Shown one piece after another: positions 11,913-19,110 of a stretch of DNA of 23,003 nucleotides. The notes below the pieces were generated by a model. It did not search any database and was not told the origin of the DNA. It saw nothing but the letters and a program-made list of their open reading frames with translations. The translations under genes were made by a program, and so were the position numbers. This DNA is from Paramoeba atlantica (lineage: Eukaryota > Discosea). How positions within the stretch are numbered: position 1 is the first letter of the stretch; every line of letters starts with the position of its first letter. Location: NCBI GenBank assembly GCA_977017575.1, contig CDRNVI010000119.1, positions 1 through 23,003 of the forward strand, written 5' to 3'.

Positions 11913-11944
11913 TTAATTATAGATGATATAATTAAATATAATAA

Positions 11945-12016
11945 AATAGGGTGACTGAAAGGTAAAGTATTGTTTTTTGGCAGCAAATCGTGTAGGTTCG
12001 AGTCCTACTCCTAAGT
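11945..12016 (+). tRNA. trnQ: tRNA-Gln (UUG)
   Basis: The anticodon stem TTGTT/AGCAA holds the loop TTTTGGC, so the anticodon is UUG. T stem GTAGG/CCTAC is perfect. The acceptor 5' strand AATAGGG meets 3' strand TCCTAAG: pairs 3-7 form, but pairs 1 (A-G) and 2 (A-A) do not, a pattern predicting 5' editing. Confidence 0.85.
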
Positions 12017-12029
12017 ATTAAAATTTTTT

Positions 12030-12102
12030 TTAAGGATAGTATAAATGGTTATTATAATTGATTGCAAATCTATAGATATCGGTTCGAGTCCGTTTCCTAA
12101 CT
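12030..12102 (+). tRNA. trnC: tRNA-Cys (GCA)
   Basis: The anticodon loop TTGCAAA gives GCA. The acceptor strands TTAAGGA and TCCTAAC mismatch at pairs 1 (T-C) and 3 (A-A); the rest pair. Single mismatches also occur in the T stem and the anticodon stem, making this the least regular tRNA of the cluster, but the loops and spacing are normal. Confidence 0.82.
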
Positions 12103-12129
12103 TTTTTAAATTTAATATAAATATAATAA

Positions 12130-12202
12130 ATACCTATAGTTTAATTGGTTAAAACATGCATTTGATAAGTGCAAATTGATAGTTCGAGTCTATCTGGGGT
12201 TA
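12130..12202 (+). tRNA. trnI: tRNA-Ile (GAU)
   Basis: The anticodon stem TGCAT/GTGCA encloses TTGATAA, giving GAU. T stem GATAG/CTATC and D stem GTTT/AAAC are perfect. Acceptor strands ATACCTA and TGGGGTT mismatch at pairs 2 (T-T) and 3 (A-G) and pair elsewhere; correcting the 5' side to AAC would restore the stem. Confidence 0.9.
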
Positions 12203-12211
12203 TAAATAAAA

Positions 12212-12284
12212 AAATAGTTAGCTCAATTGGTAGAGCATCGGCCTTTTAAGCTGAGGGTTATAGGTTCGAGCCCTATACTATCTA
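12212..12284 (+). tRNA. trnK: tRNA-Lys (UUU)
   Basis: The anticodon stem TCGGC/GCTGA holds CTTTTAA, giving UUU. D stem GCTC/GAGC and T stem ATAGG/CCTAT are perfect. The acceptor AAATAGT/ACTATCT has a single mismatch at pair 2 (A-C). Confidence 0.92.
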
Positions 12285-12290
12285 TAAAAA

Positions 12291-12363
12291 TATGGAATGG
12301 TGTAATAGGTTAGCACATCGAGTTGTGATTTCGATAGTATGAGTTCAAGTCTCATTTCTTACC
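12291..12363 (+). tRNA. trnH: tRNA-His (GUG), first three acceptor pairs unpaired
   Basis: The anticodon stem TCGAG/TTCGA encloses TTGTGAT, giving GUG. T stem ATGAG/CTCAT is perfect and the discriminator is C, as expected for histidine. Acceptor strands TATGGAA and TTCTTAC mismatch at pairs 1, 2 and 3 (T-C, A-A, T-T), while pairs 4-7 form. This is one of three tRNAs with all three editable positions wrong. Confidence 0.9.
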
Positions 12364-12429
12364 TAAATTAAGAATAATAAAATTAATAAAATATATATTT
12401 TATTAAAATTTTTTTATTAATTTGTAAAG

Positions 12430-12503
12430 ATAGATGTGATGGAATTGGTAGACATATTAGTTTTAGGCACTAAATTTTAGGGGTTCGAGTCCCCTCATCT
12501 GTA
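12430..12503 (+). tRNA. trnL: tRNA-Leu (UAG)
   Basis: The anticodon loop TTTAGGC in stem TTAGT/ACTAA gives UAG. T stem AGGGG/CCCCT is perfect. The acceptor ATAGATG/CATCTGT pairs throughout, with a T-G wobble at pair 2. The discriminator is A, as is usual for leucine. The variable region is short for a class II tRNA. Confidence 0.88.
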
Positions 12504-12537
12504 TTGTATGTATAAAAAAAGAAAAAATATTTTTTAT

Positions 12538-12608
12538 AAGGATGTAGTTTAAAGGTAAAATATCTATTTTGGGTGTAGACGTTATAGGTTCAAATCCTAT
12601 CGTCCTGA
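12538..12608 (+). tRNA. trnP: tRNA-Pro (UGG)
   Basis: The anticodon stem TCTAT/GTAGA holds TTTGGGT, giving UGG. T stem ATAGG/CCTAT is perfect. Acceptor AAGGATG/CGTCCTG is mismatched only at pair 1 (A-G). The 3' strand offers G72, so restoring pairing would create C1-G72, the pair known as a proline identity element in bacteria. Confidence 0.9.
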
Positions 12609-12621
12609 TAATTATAATAAC

Positions 12622-12695
12622 AAGGAGGTAGCTTAATAGGCTAAAGCTTTAACCTGTCGAGTTAAAAGATGAGGGTTCGAATCCCTTCCTCCGCA
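12622..12695 (+). tRNA. trnD: tRNA-Asp (GUC)
   Basis: The anticodon stem TTAAC/GTTAA holds CTGTCGA, giving GUC. The T stem GAGGG/CCCTT pairs with one wobble. Acceptor AAGGAGG/CCTCCGC mismatches at pairs 1 (A-C) and 2 (A-G). It is the last of the ten-tRNA cluster downstream of cox1. Confidence 0.92.
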
Positions 12696-12995
12696 TAAAA
12701 TATAATAAAATATGTTTATTTTATTACTATATAATCAAGATGTTTTGTATATAAAATATAAAATATTATCTATTATATCTATTATATCAATTTATGATAA
12801 ATGTACATTTACCATATGAAATAACAGTCATAAAACATACATATTTTACTTAAAATTTTTTTAAAAAGAGAAAAAATTATAAAATAAATAATTATAATAA
12901 TTTAAAAGATTTTATTTTTTTAATAAAATAAAAAATTAGTAAATTAATATGATTATTTATTTTAGATATATCTTACTTTAATAATATATGATTTA
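12696..12995 (+). other. AT-rich noncoding stretch between trnD and trnE
   Basis: This 300-base gap is the longest gene-free stretch of the mitochondrial segment. It is almost entirely A and T, with a short direct repeat (TCTATTATA twice in a row near 12775) and long A and T runs. I find no tRNA fold, no conserved ORF and no convincing 5S rRNA core. It could hold a promoter, a replication signal or an unrecognised small RNA; the sequence alone does not say. Confidence 0.4.
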
Positions 12996-13067
12996 TTTTT
13001 CTTCGTCTAATGGTTAGGACATTGCTCTTTCACAGCAGAAATAAGGGTTCAAATCCCTTAGAAATGA
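12996..13067 (+). tRNA. trnE: tRNA-Glu (UUC)
   Basis: The anticodon stem TTGCT/AGCAG holds CTTTCAC, giving UUC. The TTCGTCTAATGGTTAGGAC D-arm region is typical of glutamate tRNAs. T stem AAGGG/CCCTT is perfect. Acceptor TTTTTCT/AGAAATG has a T-G wobble at pair 1 and a T-T mismatch at pair 2. Confidence 0.92.
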
Positions 13068-13168
13068 AATTATTTTATCCGTATTAATTTAATTTAATAA
13101 AATTTTTTTGTAAATTTTTGAAATCTATTATACACTGATTTAAGTATATTATTTGTCACATATAATAA

Positions 13169-13187
13169 GGGGGGTTTGGGGGGTTTG
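13169..13187 (+). repeat. G-rich tandem GGGGGGTTT element
   Basis: Two six-G runs separated by TTT and followed by TTTG sit in the 174-base spacer between trnE and trnL, inside otherwise almost G-free DNA. The two units are exact copies of GGGGGGTTT. G-runs like this can form quadruplex or R-loop structures and resemble the G-rich blocks near animal mitochondrial replication origins, but no function is shown here. Confidence 0.6.
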
Positions 13188-13241
13188 TATAAGAGATAAT
13201 ATTTTATTTTCATATACAAAAATTTTTATTAATTATTTTTT

Positions 13242-13324
13242 AATGGTGTGATGGAATTGGTAAACATGATAGACTTAAAATCTATTGCCTTTTAGGCTTG
13301 AGGGTTCGAGTCCCTCCTCCAATA
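13242..13324 (+). tRNA. trnL: tRNA-Leu (UAA)
   Basis: The anticodon stem ATAGA/TCTAT holds CTTAAAA, giving UAA. A class II variable arm (GCC...GGC) and T stem GAGGG/CCCTC are clear. Acceptor AATGGTG/CTCCAAT mismatches at pair 2 (A-A) and at pair 6 (T-T). The second is the only mismatch I find in pairs 4-7 among all 19 tRNAs. Confidence 0.9.
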
Positions 13325-13342
13325 ACGATGAGTTAATTATTT

Positions 13343-13415
13343 TTTAAGATGGAGTAATAGGTTAACTCAGTGGTCTCATGAGCCACAGATGTAGGTTCGA
13401 GTCCTACTCTTCTTA
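13343..13415 (+). tRNA. trnM: tRNA-Met (CAU), first three acceptor pairs unpaired
   Basis: The anticodon stem GTGGT/GCCAC holds CTCATGA, giving CAU. D stem GAGT/ACTC and T stem GTAGG/CCTAC are perfect. Acceptor TTTAAGA/TCTTCTT mismatches at pairs 1, 2 and 3 (T-T, T-T, T-C), then pairs 4-7 form. Its GC-richer anticodon stem makes it a candidate initiator, but that assignment is uncertain. Confidence 0.9.
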
Positions 13416-13439
13416 TATAATTACGTAAATATTATTATG

Positions 13440-13461
13440 GATTACATTTGAATATGTAATC
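13440..13461 (+). other. Hairpin upstream of atp9
   Basis: GATTACAT and ATGTAATC form a perfect eight-base stem around a six-base loop, ending 53 bases before the atp9 start. It is a plausible RNA processing or leader structure; in DNA this AT-rich, chance hairpins are common, so the role is open. Confidence 0.4.
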
Positions 13462-13514
13462 AATTTTGAATTTTTATTAATTAGTAAAATATATGTATAA
13501 AAATATTTTCGAAA

Positions 13515-13754
13515 ATGGCAGGACAAGAAATTATGTTAATTTTTGCAAAAAAAGTAGGTGCTGGTTTAGCTACTATAGGTTTAGCAGGTGCTGGAGTAGG
13601 TATAGGAATAGTTTTTGGAGCTTTTTTAATTGCTTATTCACGTAATACTACAATTAAAAACGATTTATTTGGTTATACTTTATTAGGTTTCGCATTAACA
13701 GAAGCAATTGCTCTGTTTGCCCTAATGATGGCTTTCTTAATCTTATATACTTAA
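13515..13754 (+). CDS. atp9: ATP synthase F0 subunit c
   Basis: Subunit c forms the proton-driven rotor ring of ATP synthase in the inner membrane. The 79-residue protein has two membrane helices joined by a polar loop ([15 protein letters not shown]). Helix 1 carries the glycine-rich packing motif [12 protein letters not shown], and helix 2 holds the proton-carrying glutamate in [14 protein letters not shown]. The start at 13515 gives the usual length. Base use is slightly richer in G and C than in neighbouring genes, as expected of this constrained protein. It is flanked by tRNAs on both sides, which probably punctuate its transcript. Confidence 0.97.
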   Translation: MAGQEIMLIFAKKVGAGLATIGLAGAGVGIGIVFGAFLIAYSRNTTIKNDLFGYTLLGFALTEAIALFALMMAFLILYT

Positions 13755-13781
13755 TCAACCTATTTTTGTTGTTTTGTATTT

Positions 13782-13855
13782 AATTGGTTAGTTTAATTGG
13801 TTAAAATTATGATCTTCTAAATCATTAGATATAGGTTCGAGTCCTATACCAATTA
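13782..13855 (+). tRNA. trnR: tRNA-Arg (UCU)
   Basis: The anticodon stem ATGAT/ATCAT holds CTTCTAA, giving UCU. T stem ATAGG/CCTAT is perfect, and all seven acceptor pairs (AATTGGT/ACCAATT) form, so no editing is predicted. It reads AGA/AGG, the arginine codons used heavily in this segment. Confidence 0.93.
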
Positions 13856-13863
13856 TAATTTTT

Positions 13864-13944
13864 TATAGTGTGGCTGAGCGGTAAAGCGGTAGACTGTAAA
13901 TCTATTGTATTTATACATCGTAGGTTCGAATCCTACCACTTCCA
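13864..13944 (+). tRNA. trnY: tRNA-Tyr (GUA), first three acceptor pairs unpaired
   Basis: The anticodon stem GTAGA/TCTAT holds CTGTAAA, giving GUA, and a bacterial-type long variable arm follows. T stem GTAGG/CCTAC is perfect. Acceptor TATAGTG/CACTTCC mismatches at pairs 1, 2 and 3 (T-C, A-C, T-T). Pairing to the 3' strand would give GGA at the 5' end, close to the usual GGN start of tyrosine tRNAs. Confidence 0.93.
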
Positions 13945-13999
13945 TTTGATTAAAATATATAATAATGTTGAATAATTTTTAAACAAATCATTTTAAAAT

Positions 14000-15001
14000 T
14001 TTTTTATAAATTTAAAATAGTATTAAACGGATATCTTGCCAATAATAAGTTTATAGACGTTTTAAAACGTAATGTGAAAGTAAAATAATAATAATTTTTC
14101 AATATTCACGTATCTAAAGGGAAAACCCAATTAAATTAAATAATTAAAGAATATCTAATGAATTGAATCATCTTAGTAATTAGTTAAAAAAAATAAAAAT
14201 GATATTATTAGTAGTGGCGAGCGAAAATAAAATAGCTAAATTAAACAATAATATAAATAAAAAATATAATAATTTGGAATAATTAACAAAATAAGTAATA
14301 GTCTTGTTATTTTTTATTATTATTATTGGTTTTGAGTAAAATAAAAACTAAATTTGTTTGAAGATTAGAGTACCATCTCTAAAGGCTAAAGAATTATTAT
14401 TGAGCGATAGTGAAAAAGTACTGTGAAGGAAAGATGAAAAGAAATTTTTTAAAAATGTTGAAATAGATTTTGAAATTTAATACTAAATAGCACTTTAAGC
14501 ATAAATAATTATATGTTAAAAGGTACCTTTTGCATAATGGGTCAGTGAGTTAATTATTGTAGCAAAATAAAAAATTATTAAATTTTTTAATTGTAATTAA
14601 TATATTTATAGTTATAATAATTAGACCCGAAACCAAGTGATCTAGTCATGGGCAGATTGAAGTTAATTAAATATTAATGGAGGATCGAACCCGTTTATGT
14701 TGCAATATATTGGGATGACCTATGATTAGGGGTGAAAGGCTAATCAAACTTGGAGATAGCTGGTTTTCTACGAAATCTATTTAAGTAGAGATGAAATTTA
14801 AATTTATATAAGGTAGAGCTACCATATTGGGTTGTTGAATCCATATGAACTTCAAATAAATATAAAGTAAAAATTTTAATTTCGATATATGGCGAAAAGG
14901 TTGTATATCAAGAGGGAAAGAGCCCAGATTATAAATTAAGGTTTCTAAATTAATATTAAGTTAAAAAGTATATTATAATATTAACAATGAATAGGAGGTA
15001 G

Positions 15002-15035
<34 letters not shown>

Positions 15036-16775
15036 CAGCTCACTATTGATAGATATTTATATACAAAAATATAACGAAAATAAATATTATACCGAAATTA
15101 TAAAATATTATTTAAAATAATAATATTGGTAGTAGAACGTTTTATAAAAGAAAAAAAAAATTGTTAAATTATAAAATTAAAATTGAATATACTGGCATAA
15201 GTAGCAAAAATAATGTTATAAACATTATCATCTAAAAATCTAAGGTTTCTAATGTCAAGATAAACTGCATTAGGTTAATCGGTCCCTAAAATGAATATGA
15301 TAGTAATAATTGAAGGGTAGTTAAAGAGTTATAAGGATAACATAATATTTTTAACGTTATTAGTAGATGACAGTTTATTTTTTAAATATTTTAGGATCAA
15401 ATTTTAATAAATATAGTAAAACATTGTGTGATATATTCGAATATATTGATTGAAATATTTAAAAAATAAATTCAAGAAAGAATACTAATATATAAAACCG
15501 TACTAAATCCTACACAGGAGGATTAGTAGAGAATACTAAGATGAATAATTGAATAATATCGAAGGAACTCGGCAAATTAACTCTGTAACTTCGGGAGAAA
15601 GAGTATTTTTATATATACATTATATGTATATAAAAATGTAACAGAATAGAGGATGGCGACTGTTTAACAAAAACACAGGACTTTGCAAAATTAATTAATG
15701 ATGTATAAGGTCTGACACCTGCCCGGTGCTATAAAGGTAATTGTTATTGTTAATATATTATTTAATGTATTAGCTTTATATAGAATGAATAGTAAACGGC
15801 AGCTGTAAATATAACGGTTCGAAGGTAGCGAAATTCCTTGTCGAGTAAGTTTCGACCTTGCATGAATGGTGTAACGACTATCCTACTGTCTCCGGTATTA
15901 TATTAGCGAAATTGAATTCTCTGTGCAGATGCAGCGTATTAATAGCTAGACGGAAAGACCCTATGCACCTTTACTGCAGTTATATTTTGTTATTAAAAAT
16001 TAAATTTATAGGATACAAACTAATCGTTTTAAAATTTTAATATTAGTTAATTGTTTAGATAATCTTGGAATAGTTTGAATTTAATTTTTAAAACTTAATA
16101 ATTTTTTATTGACAGAATATATTTGGTAGTTTCTCTGGGGCGGAGACCTCATAAAATGTAACTGAGGTGTACAAAGGTAATTAAAATTTTATTAGAAAAT
16201 TTTGGCGTGTAATGGCTAAAAATTACTTAACTGTGAGATTTACAAATCAAACAGAGATCTTTTTTATTAAAAAGGTCGGTCATAGTGATCCAATATAATT
16301 GAATGGAAAATATATTGCTCAACGGATAAAAGGTACGCTAGGGATAACAGGCTTATGACTCCGGAGAGAAGATATCGACGGGGTTGTTTGGCACCTCGAT
16401 GTCGATTGGTCACATCCTGGTTAAGAAAAATGTTCCAAGGGTAAGGCTGTTCGCCTTTTAAAGTGGCACCTGAATTGGGTTCAGAACGTCGTGAGACAGT
16501 TCGGTTCCTATCTACTATTAATTAATTAAAATTGAAGGAATCTTATCTTAGTACGAAAGGACTGGAGAAGGAATATCACTGGTAAATCGGTTGTAATTAT
16601 AATTGCATAGTCGAGTAGCTAAATATTAATAATATAATTATTGAATTCAATCAGATATAAGAAGATTATCCTAAAATATTTTAAAAGTATTGATTGTAAA
16701 AGATTATTACGAAATTAAGTTATGTGTGTAAGTCCTGTGAAGGATTGAGCTAAATAATTTTAAGAATCAATCTAA
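14000..16775 (+). rRNA. rnl: Mitochondrial large subunit rRNA
   Basis: Conserved LSU landmarks occur in order: ACGGATATCTTGCC and AAGGGAAAACCCAA in domain I, GGGTGAAAGGC-like and GGAGATAGCTGGTTTTC in domain II, GATGGCGACTGTTTA and TAGACGGAAAGACCC in domains IV-V, GGATAACAGGCTTATG, GACGGGGTTGTTTGGCACC and CAGAACGTCGTGAGACAGT of the peptidyl transferase region, and the sarcin-ricin loop AGTACGAAAGGACTGG. Size is about 2.8 kb, near the bacterial length, with AT-rich variable regions. No intron is seen in the core regions I checked. Ends are estimated to within about 20 bases. The gene lies between trnY and trnN. Confidence 0.95.
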
Positions 16776-16832
16776 TTTATAAAAAGAAAAAAGAAAAAAG
16801 AAAAAAAATTTCTATATAAGAAAAAATAAAAT

Positions 16833-16857
16833 ATATAATATTTTGAAAATATTATAT
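16833..16857 (+). other. Hairpin 1 in rnl-trnN spacer
   Basis: A perfect 12-base inverted repeat surrounds a central G (arms ending TATTTT and AAAATA). It is the first of two palindromes in the short spacer after the LSU rRNA, so it may mark a processing or termination site. High AT content lowers its weight. Confidence 0.4.
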
Positions 16858-16869
16858 GTAATAAAACAA

Positions 16870-16890
16870 CAAACTTTAAATTAAAGTTTG
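16870..16890 (+). other. Hairpin 2 in rnl-trnN spacer
   Basis: CAAACTTTAA and TTAAAGTTTG form a perfect ten-base inverted repeat around a single A, 15 bases before trnN. Together with the preceding palindrome it makes a tandem hairpin region at the 3' side of rnl. Confidence 0.45.
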
Positions 16891-16905
16891 TAATTTGTAA
16901 AACAA

Positions 16906-16978
16906 TACTTGGTAGTTTCAATGGTAAAATAATTGGCTGTTAACCAATCAGATGTAGGTTCGAATCCTGCCCAGGTCG
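16906..16978 (+). tRNA. trnN: tRNA-Asn (GUU)
   Basis: The anticodon stem ATTGG/CCAAT holds CTGTTAA, giving GUU. T stem GTAGG/CCTGC pairs with one wobble. Acceptor TACTTGG/CCAGGTC mismatches at pair 1 (T-C); the others form. The discriminator is G, as in bacterial asparagine tRNAs. Confidence 0.93.
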
Positions 16979-16992
16979 TTGTATAAAAATAA

Positions 16993-17081
16993 GTTTATGT
17001 GGCTGAGTGGTTTAAAGTAATCCTCTTGAAAAGGATCGTATAATTTTAATTATACCGTGGGTTCGAATCCCACCATAATCT
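16993..17081 (+). tRNA. trnS: tRNA-Ser (UGA)
   Basis: The anticodon stem ATCCT/AGGAT holds CTTGAAA, giving UGA. The long class II variable arm forms a stem of about seven pairs (GTATAAT with ATTATAC). T stem GTGGG/CCCAC is perfect. Acceptor GTTTATG/CATAATC mismatches at pair 2 (T-T). Confidence 0.92.
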
Positions 17082-17144
17082 TAATATAAAAAAAAAGGAA
17101 AAAATTTATGTAAATTATATAATATATAATATATTATATATAAA

Positions 17145-18676
17145 TACTTGTATGTTTTATTCTGGCTTTGAGTAAATGCTAGTAGTTCGCTTAACACATG
17201 CTAGTCAATTAAAATTTAAAATTTAAAATTAATGGCGTAAGGGTGAGTAATATATAAAAACGGGACTTATAATTATGTTTATATTATAAACTGGTTTATA
17301 AAGATTTAGGTAGTTGGAGGTGTAATAGACTAACAAGCCGATAATTCTTAGTTGATCTTAGAAGGAGGTACAACCACATTGGGAATGAGAAAAGGCCCAA
17401 GTTCCATTAGGAGGCAGCAGTGAGGAATATTGAACAATGAGCGAAAGCTTGATTCAGCGAAACTACCTGAATTATGACAATTTATTGAAAAATTCTTGTT
17501 TAAGTGAGCATAATGAGGTTAAACTTAAGAATAAGCATCGACTAACTTCGTGCCAGCAGTCGCGGTGATACGGAGGATGCGGGTGTTACTCAGCATTACT
17601 GGGCGTAAAGCGTATGATAAGTGGTTTATTTTTTAATAATATAATTTTAAAGGCGTTATTAGTAATAATGAATAAATTATATATTAGTAAACTAAGAGTA
17701 TTATTCAGATATATAGTATTCATAGAGGAAAGGTGAAATTTTATGATACTATGGAGACTATCAGAAGGTGAAAGCTATATATTAGATTTATACTGACACT
17801 AAAGTACGAAGGTATGGGTATCAAAGAGGATTAGAGACCCTTGTAGTCCATACAGACAACGATGGATGCTAACTGTAGGAAATATTTTTGTGGTTTAGCT
17901 AACGCGTAAGCATCCCGCCTGGGGAGTATGATCGCAAGATTTGAACTCAAAGAAAGTGGCTGAGATTTGGTACGAACGGTGGAACATGTGGTTTAATCTG
18001 ATATAACGCATAAAATCTTACCAATTCTAGATTGAAAAAAATTATAATAAATATAGTAAACTTTATATAATTTTTTTAAGCAGGTGTCGCATGGCTGTCG
18101 TCAGCTCGTGTAGTGATATGTATGGTTAGGTCCTGTAACGAGTGTAATCCTTACAATATAATAAAATATATGATATATTATTATATTATTATATGTTATA
18201 TTATTATATGTTATATTATTATATTTTATTATATTGTATTATTAATTATATATTAAATGAAATAGAGGAGGACGTCAAGTAGGTATGGCCCTGATGAATT
18301 GGGCTACACACGTGTTACAAAAATAATTACAAAAAAAAAATAAATTGTGAAATTTATTTAAATTATAAAGATTATTATAGTTCGGATTATTTTTTGAAAA
18401 TAAAAATATGAAGTTGAAATCGTCAGTAATCGAAAATTAGAATGTTTCGGTGAAATGGGATCCAAATCTAGTACACACTGCCCGTCACGCCAAGAAAGTT
18501 GTTAATATTGGAAAAATTATAATTAATAATTTATATTTATTAATTATTTTTAATCTATTGGAGATAATTAATTTTTAATAAAATATTATTAATTATTTAA
18601 TTTGAATGTATTGATAGTAATCAGGGTGAAGTCGTAACATGGTAGTGGTAGGGGAACCTGCCGCTGGATGGAAAAT
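17145..18676 (+). rRNA. rns: Mitochondrial small subunit rRNA
   Basis: SSU landmarks in order are TTAACACATGCTAGTC near the 5' end, AGGAGGCAGCAGTGAGGAAT, the 530 loop GTGCCAGCAGTCGCGGTGATA, GGATTAGAGACCCTTGTAGTCC, CGCCTGGGGAGTATGATCG, GGTGTCGCATGGCTGTCGTC, GGGCTACACACGTGTTACA, and the decoding region CACTGCCCGTCACGCC plus GTGAAGTCGTAACATGGTAG. Length is about 1.53 kb, close to bacterial 16S. The 3' end reads GCTGGATGGAAAATAA where bacteria have GGATCACCTCC, so an anti-Shine-Dalgarno sequence is absent, as is common in mitochondria. A 15-base tandem repeat expands one variable helix. Ends are estimated. Confidence 0.95.
18181..18225 (+). repeat. Three 15-base tandem repeats within rns
   Basis: Two exact copies of TTATATTATTATATG are followed by a third differing only in the last base. 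They sit between the CCTGTAACGAGTGTAATCC and GAGGAGGACGTCAAG landmarks, that is, in the variable helix 39 region of the SSU rRNA. Copy number may vary between strains or reads. Confidence 0.75.
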
Positions 18677-18798
18677 AAATTTATATTTTTTTAAAGGTAA
18701 GCTTATCGAACCCCTTTAAAATATTATATATTAAATTATATTCTCGTAAAAATTTTTTATAAGAGTGTATAATTTATATTAATACAAATCATATTTTA
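18677..18798 (+). other. Spacer between rns and trnS
   Basis: This 122-base AT-rich spacer contains a hairpin with AAAGG and CCTTT arms enclosing TAAGCTTATCGAACC. The CGAAC and the spacer length recall 5S rRNA, but the expected loop C continuation and helix I are not convincing. I leave it unassigned. Confidence 0.35.
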
Positions 18799-18887
18799 GG
18801 TGAGTTGACCGAGTGGTTGAAGGTGTCGATCTGCTAAATCGATATATTATTCATATAATATCATGGGTTCGAATCCCATACTTACCT
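18799..18887 (+). tRNA. trnS: tRNA-Ser (GCU)
   Basis: The anticodon stem TCGAT/ATCGA holds CTGCTAA, giving GCU. A long variable arm with stem ATATTAT/ATAATAT is present. T stem ATGGG/CCCAT is perfect, and all seven acceptor pairs form (GGTGAGT/ACTTACC), so no editing is predicted. Confidence 0.93.
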
Positions 18888-18920
18888 TATAAAAAAATAA
18901 TTTGTAATTAAAAAAAGTTT

Positions 18921-18993
18921 TTGGGGGTAGCTCAGTAGGTAGAGCGAAAGCCTGAAAAGCTTTAGGTCATTGGTTCAAACCCAATTCTCCACA
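18921..18993 (+). tRNA. trnF: tRNA-Phe (GAA)
   Basis: The anticodon stem AAAGC/GCTTT holds CTGAAAA, giving GAA. D stem GCTC/GAGC and T stem ATTGG/CCAAT are perfect. Acceptor TTGGGGG/TCTCCAC mismatches at pair 1 (T-C), and two G-T wobbles occur further in. Restoring pair 1 gives the G1 usual for phenylalanine. Confidence 0.93.
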
Positions 18994-19110
18994 TAAAACT
19001 TATATTAAATTTAATTATATATGGAATCATTAAAAAGAAAAAGAAAGAAAATTAAAAAAATAGAAAAAGTTTAAAAAAATAGAAAAATTAAGGAAAGAAA
19101 TAATACAAAT

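Noticed and set aside
15858-16040. Plus-strand 60-codon open frame
   Set aside because: It lies inside conserved LSU rRNA domain V sequence and has no protein-like conservation.
18677-18798. Possible mitochondrial 5S rRNA
   Set aside because: Length and a CGAAC motif fit loosely, but the loop C context and terminal helix are not convincing by eye.
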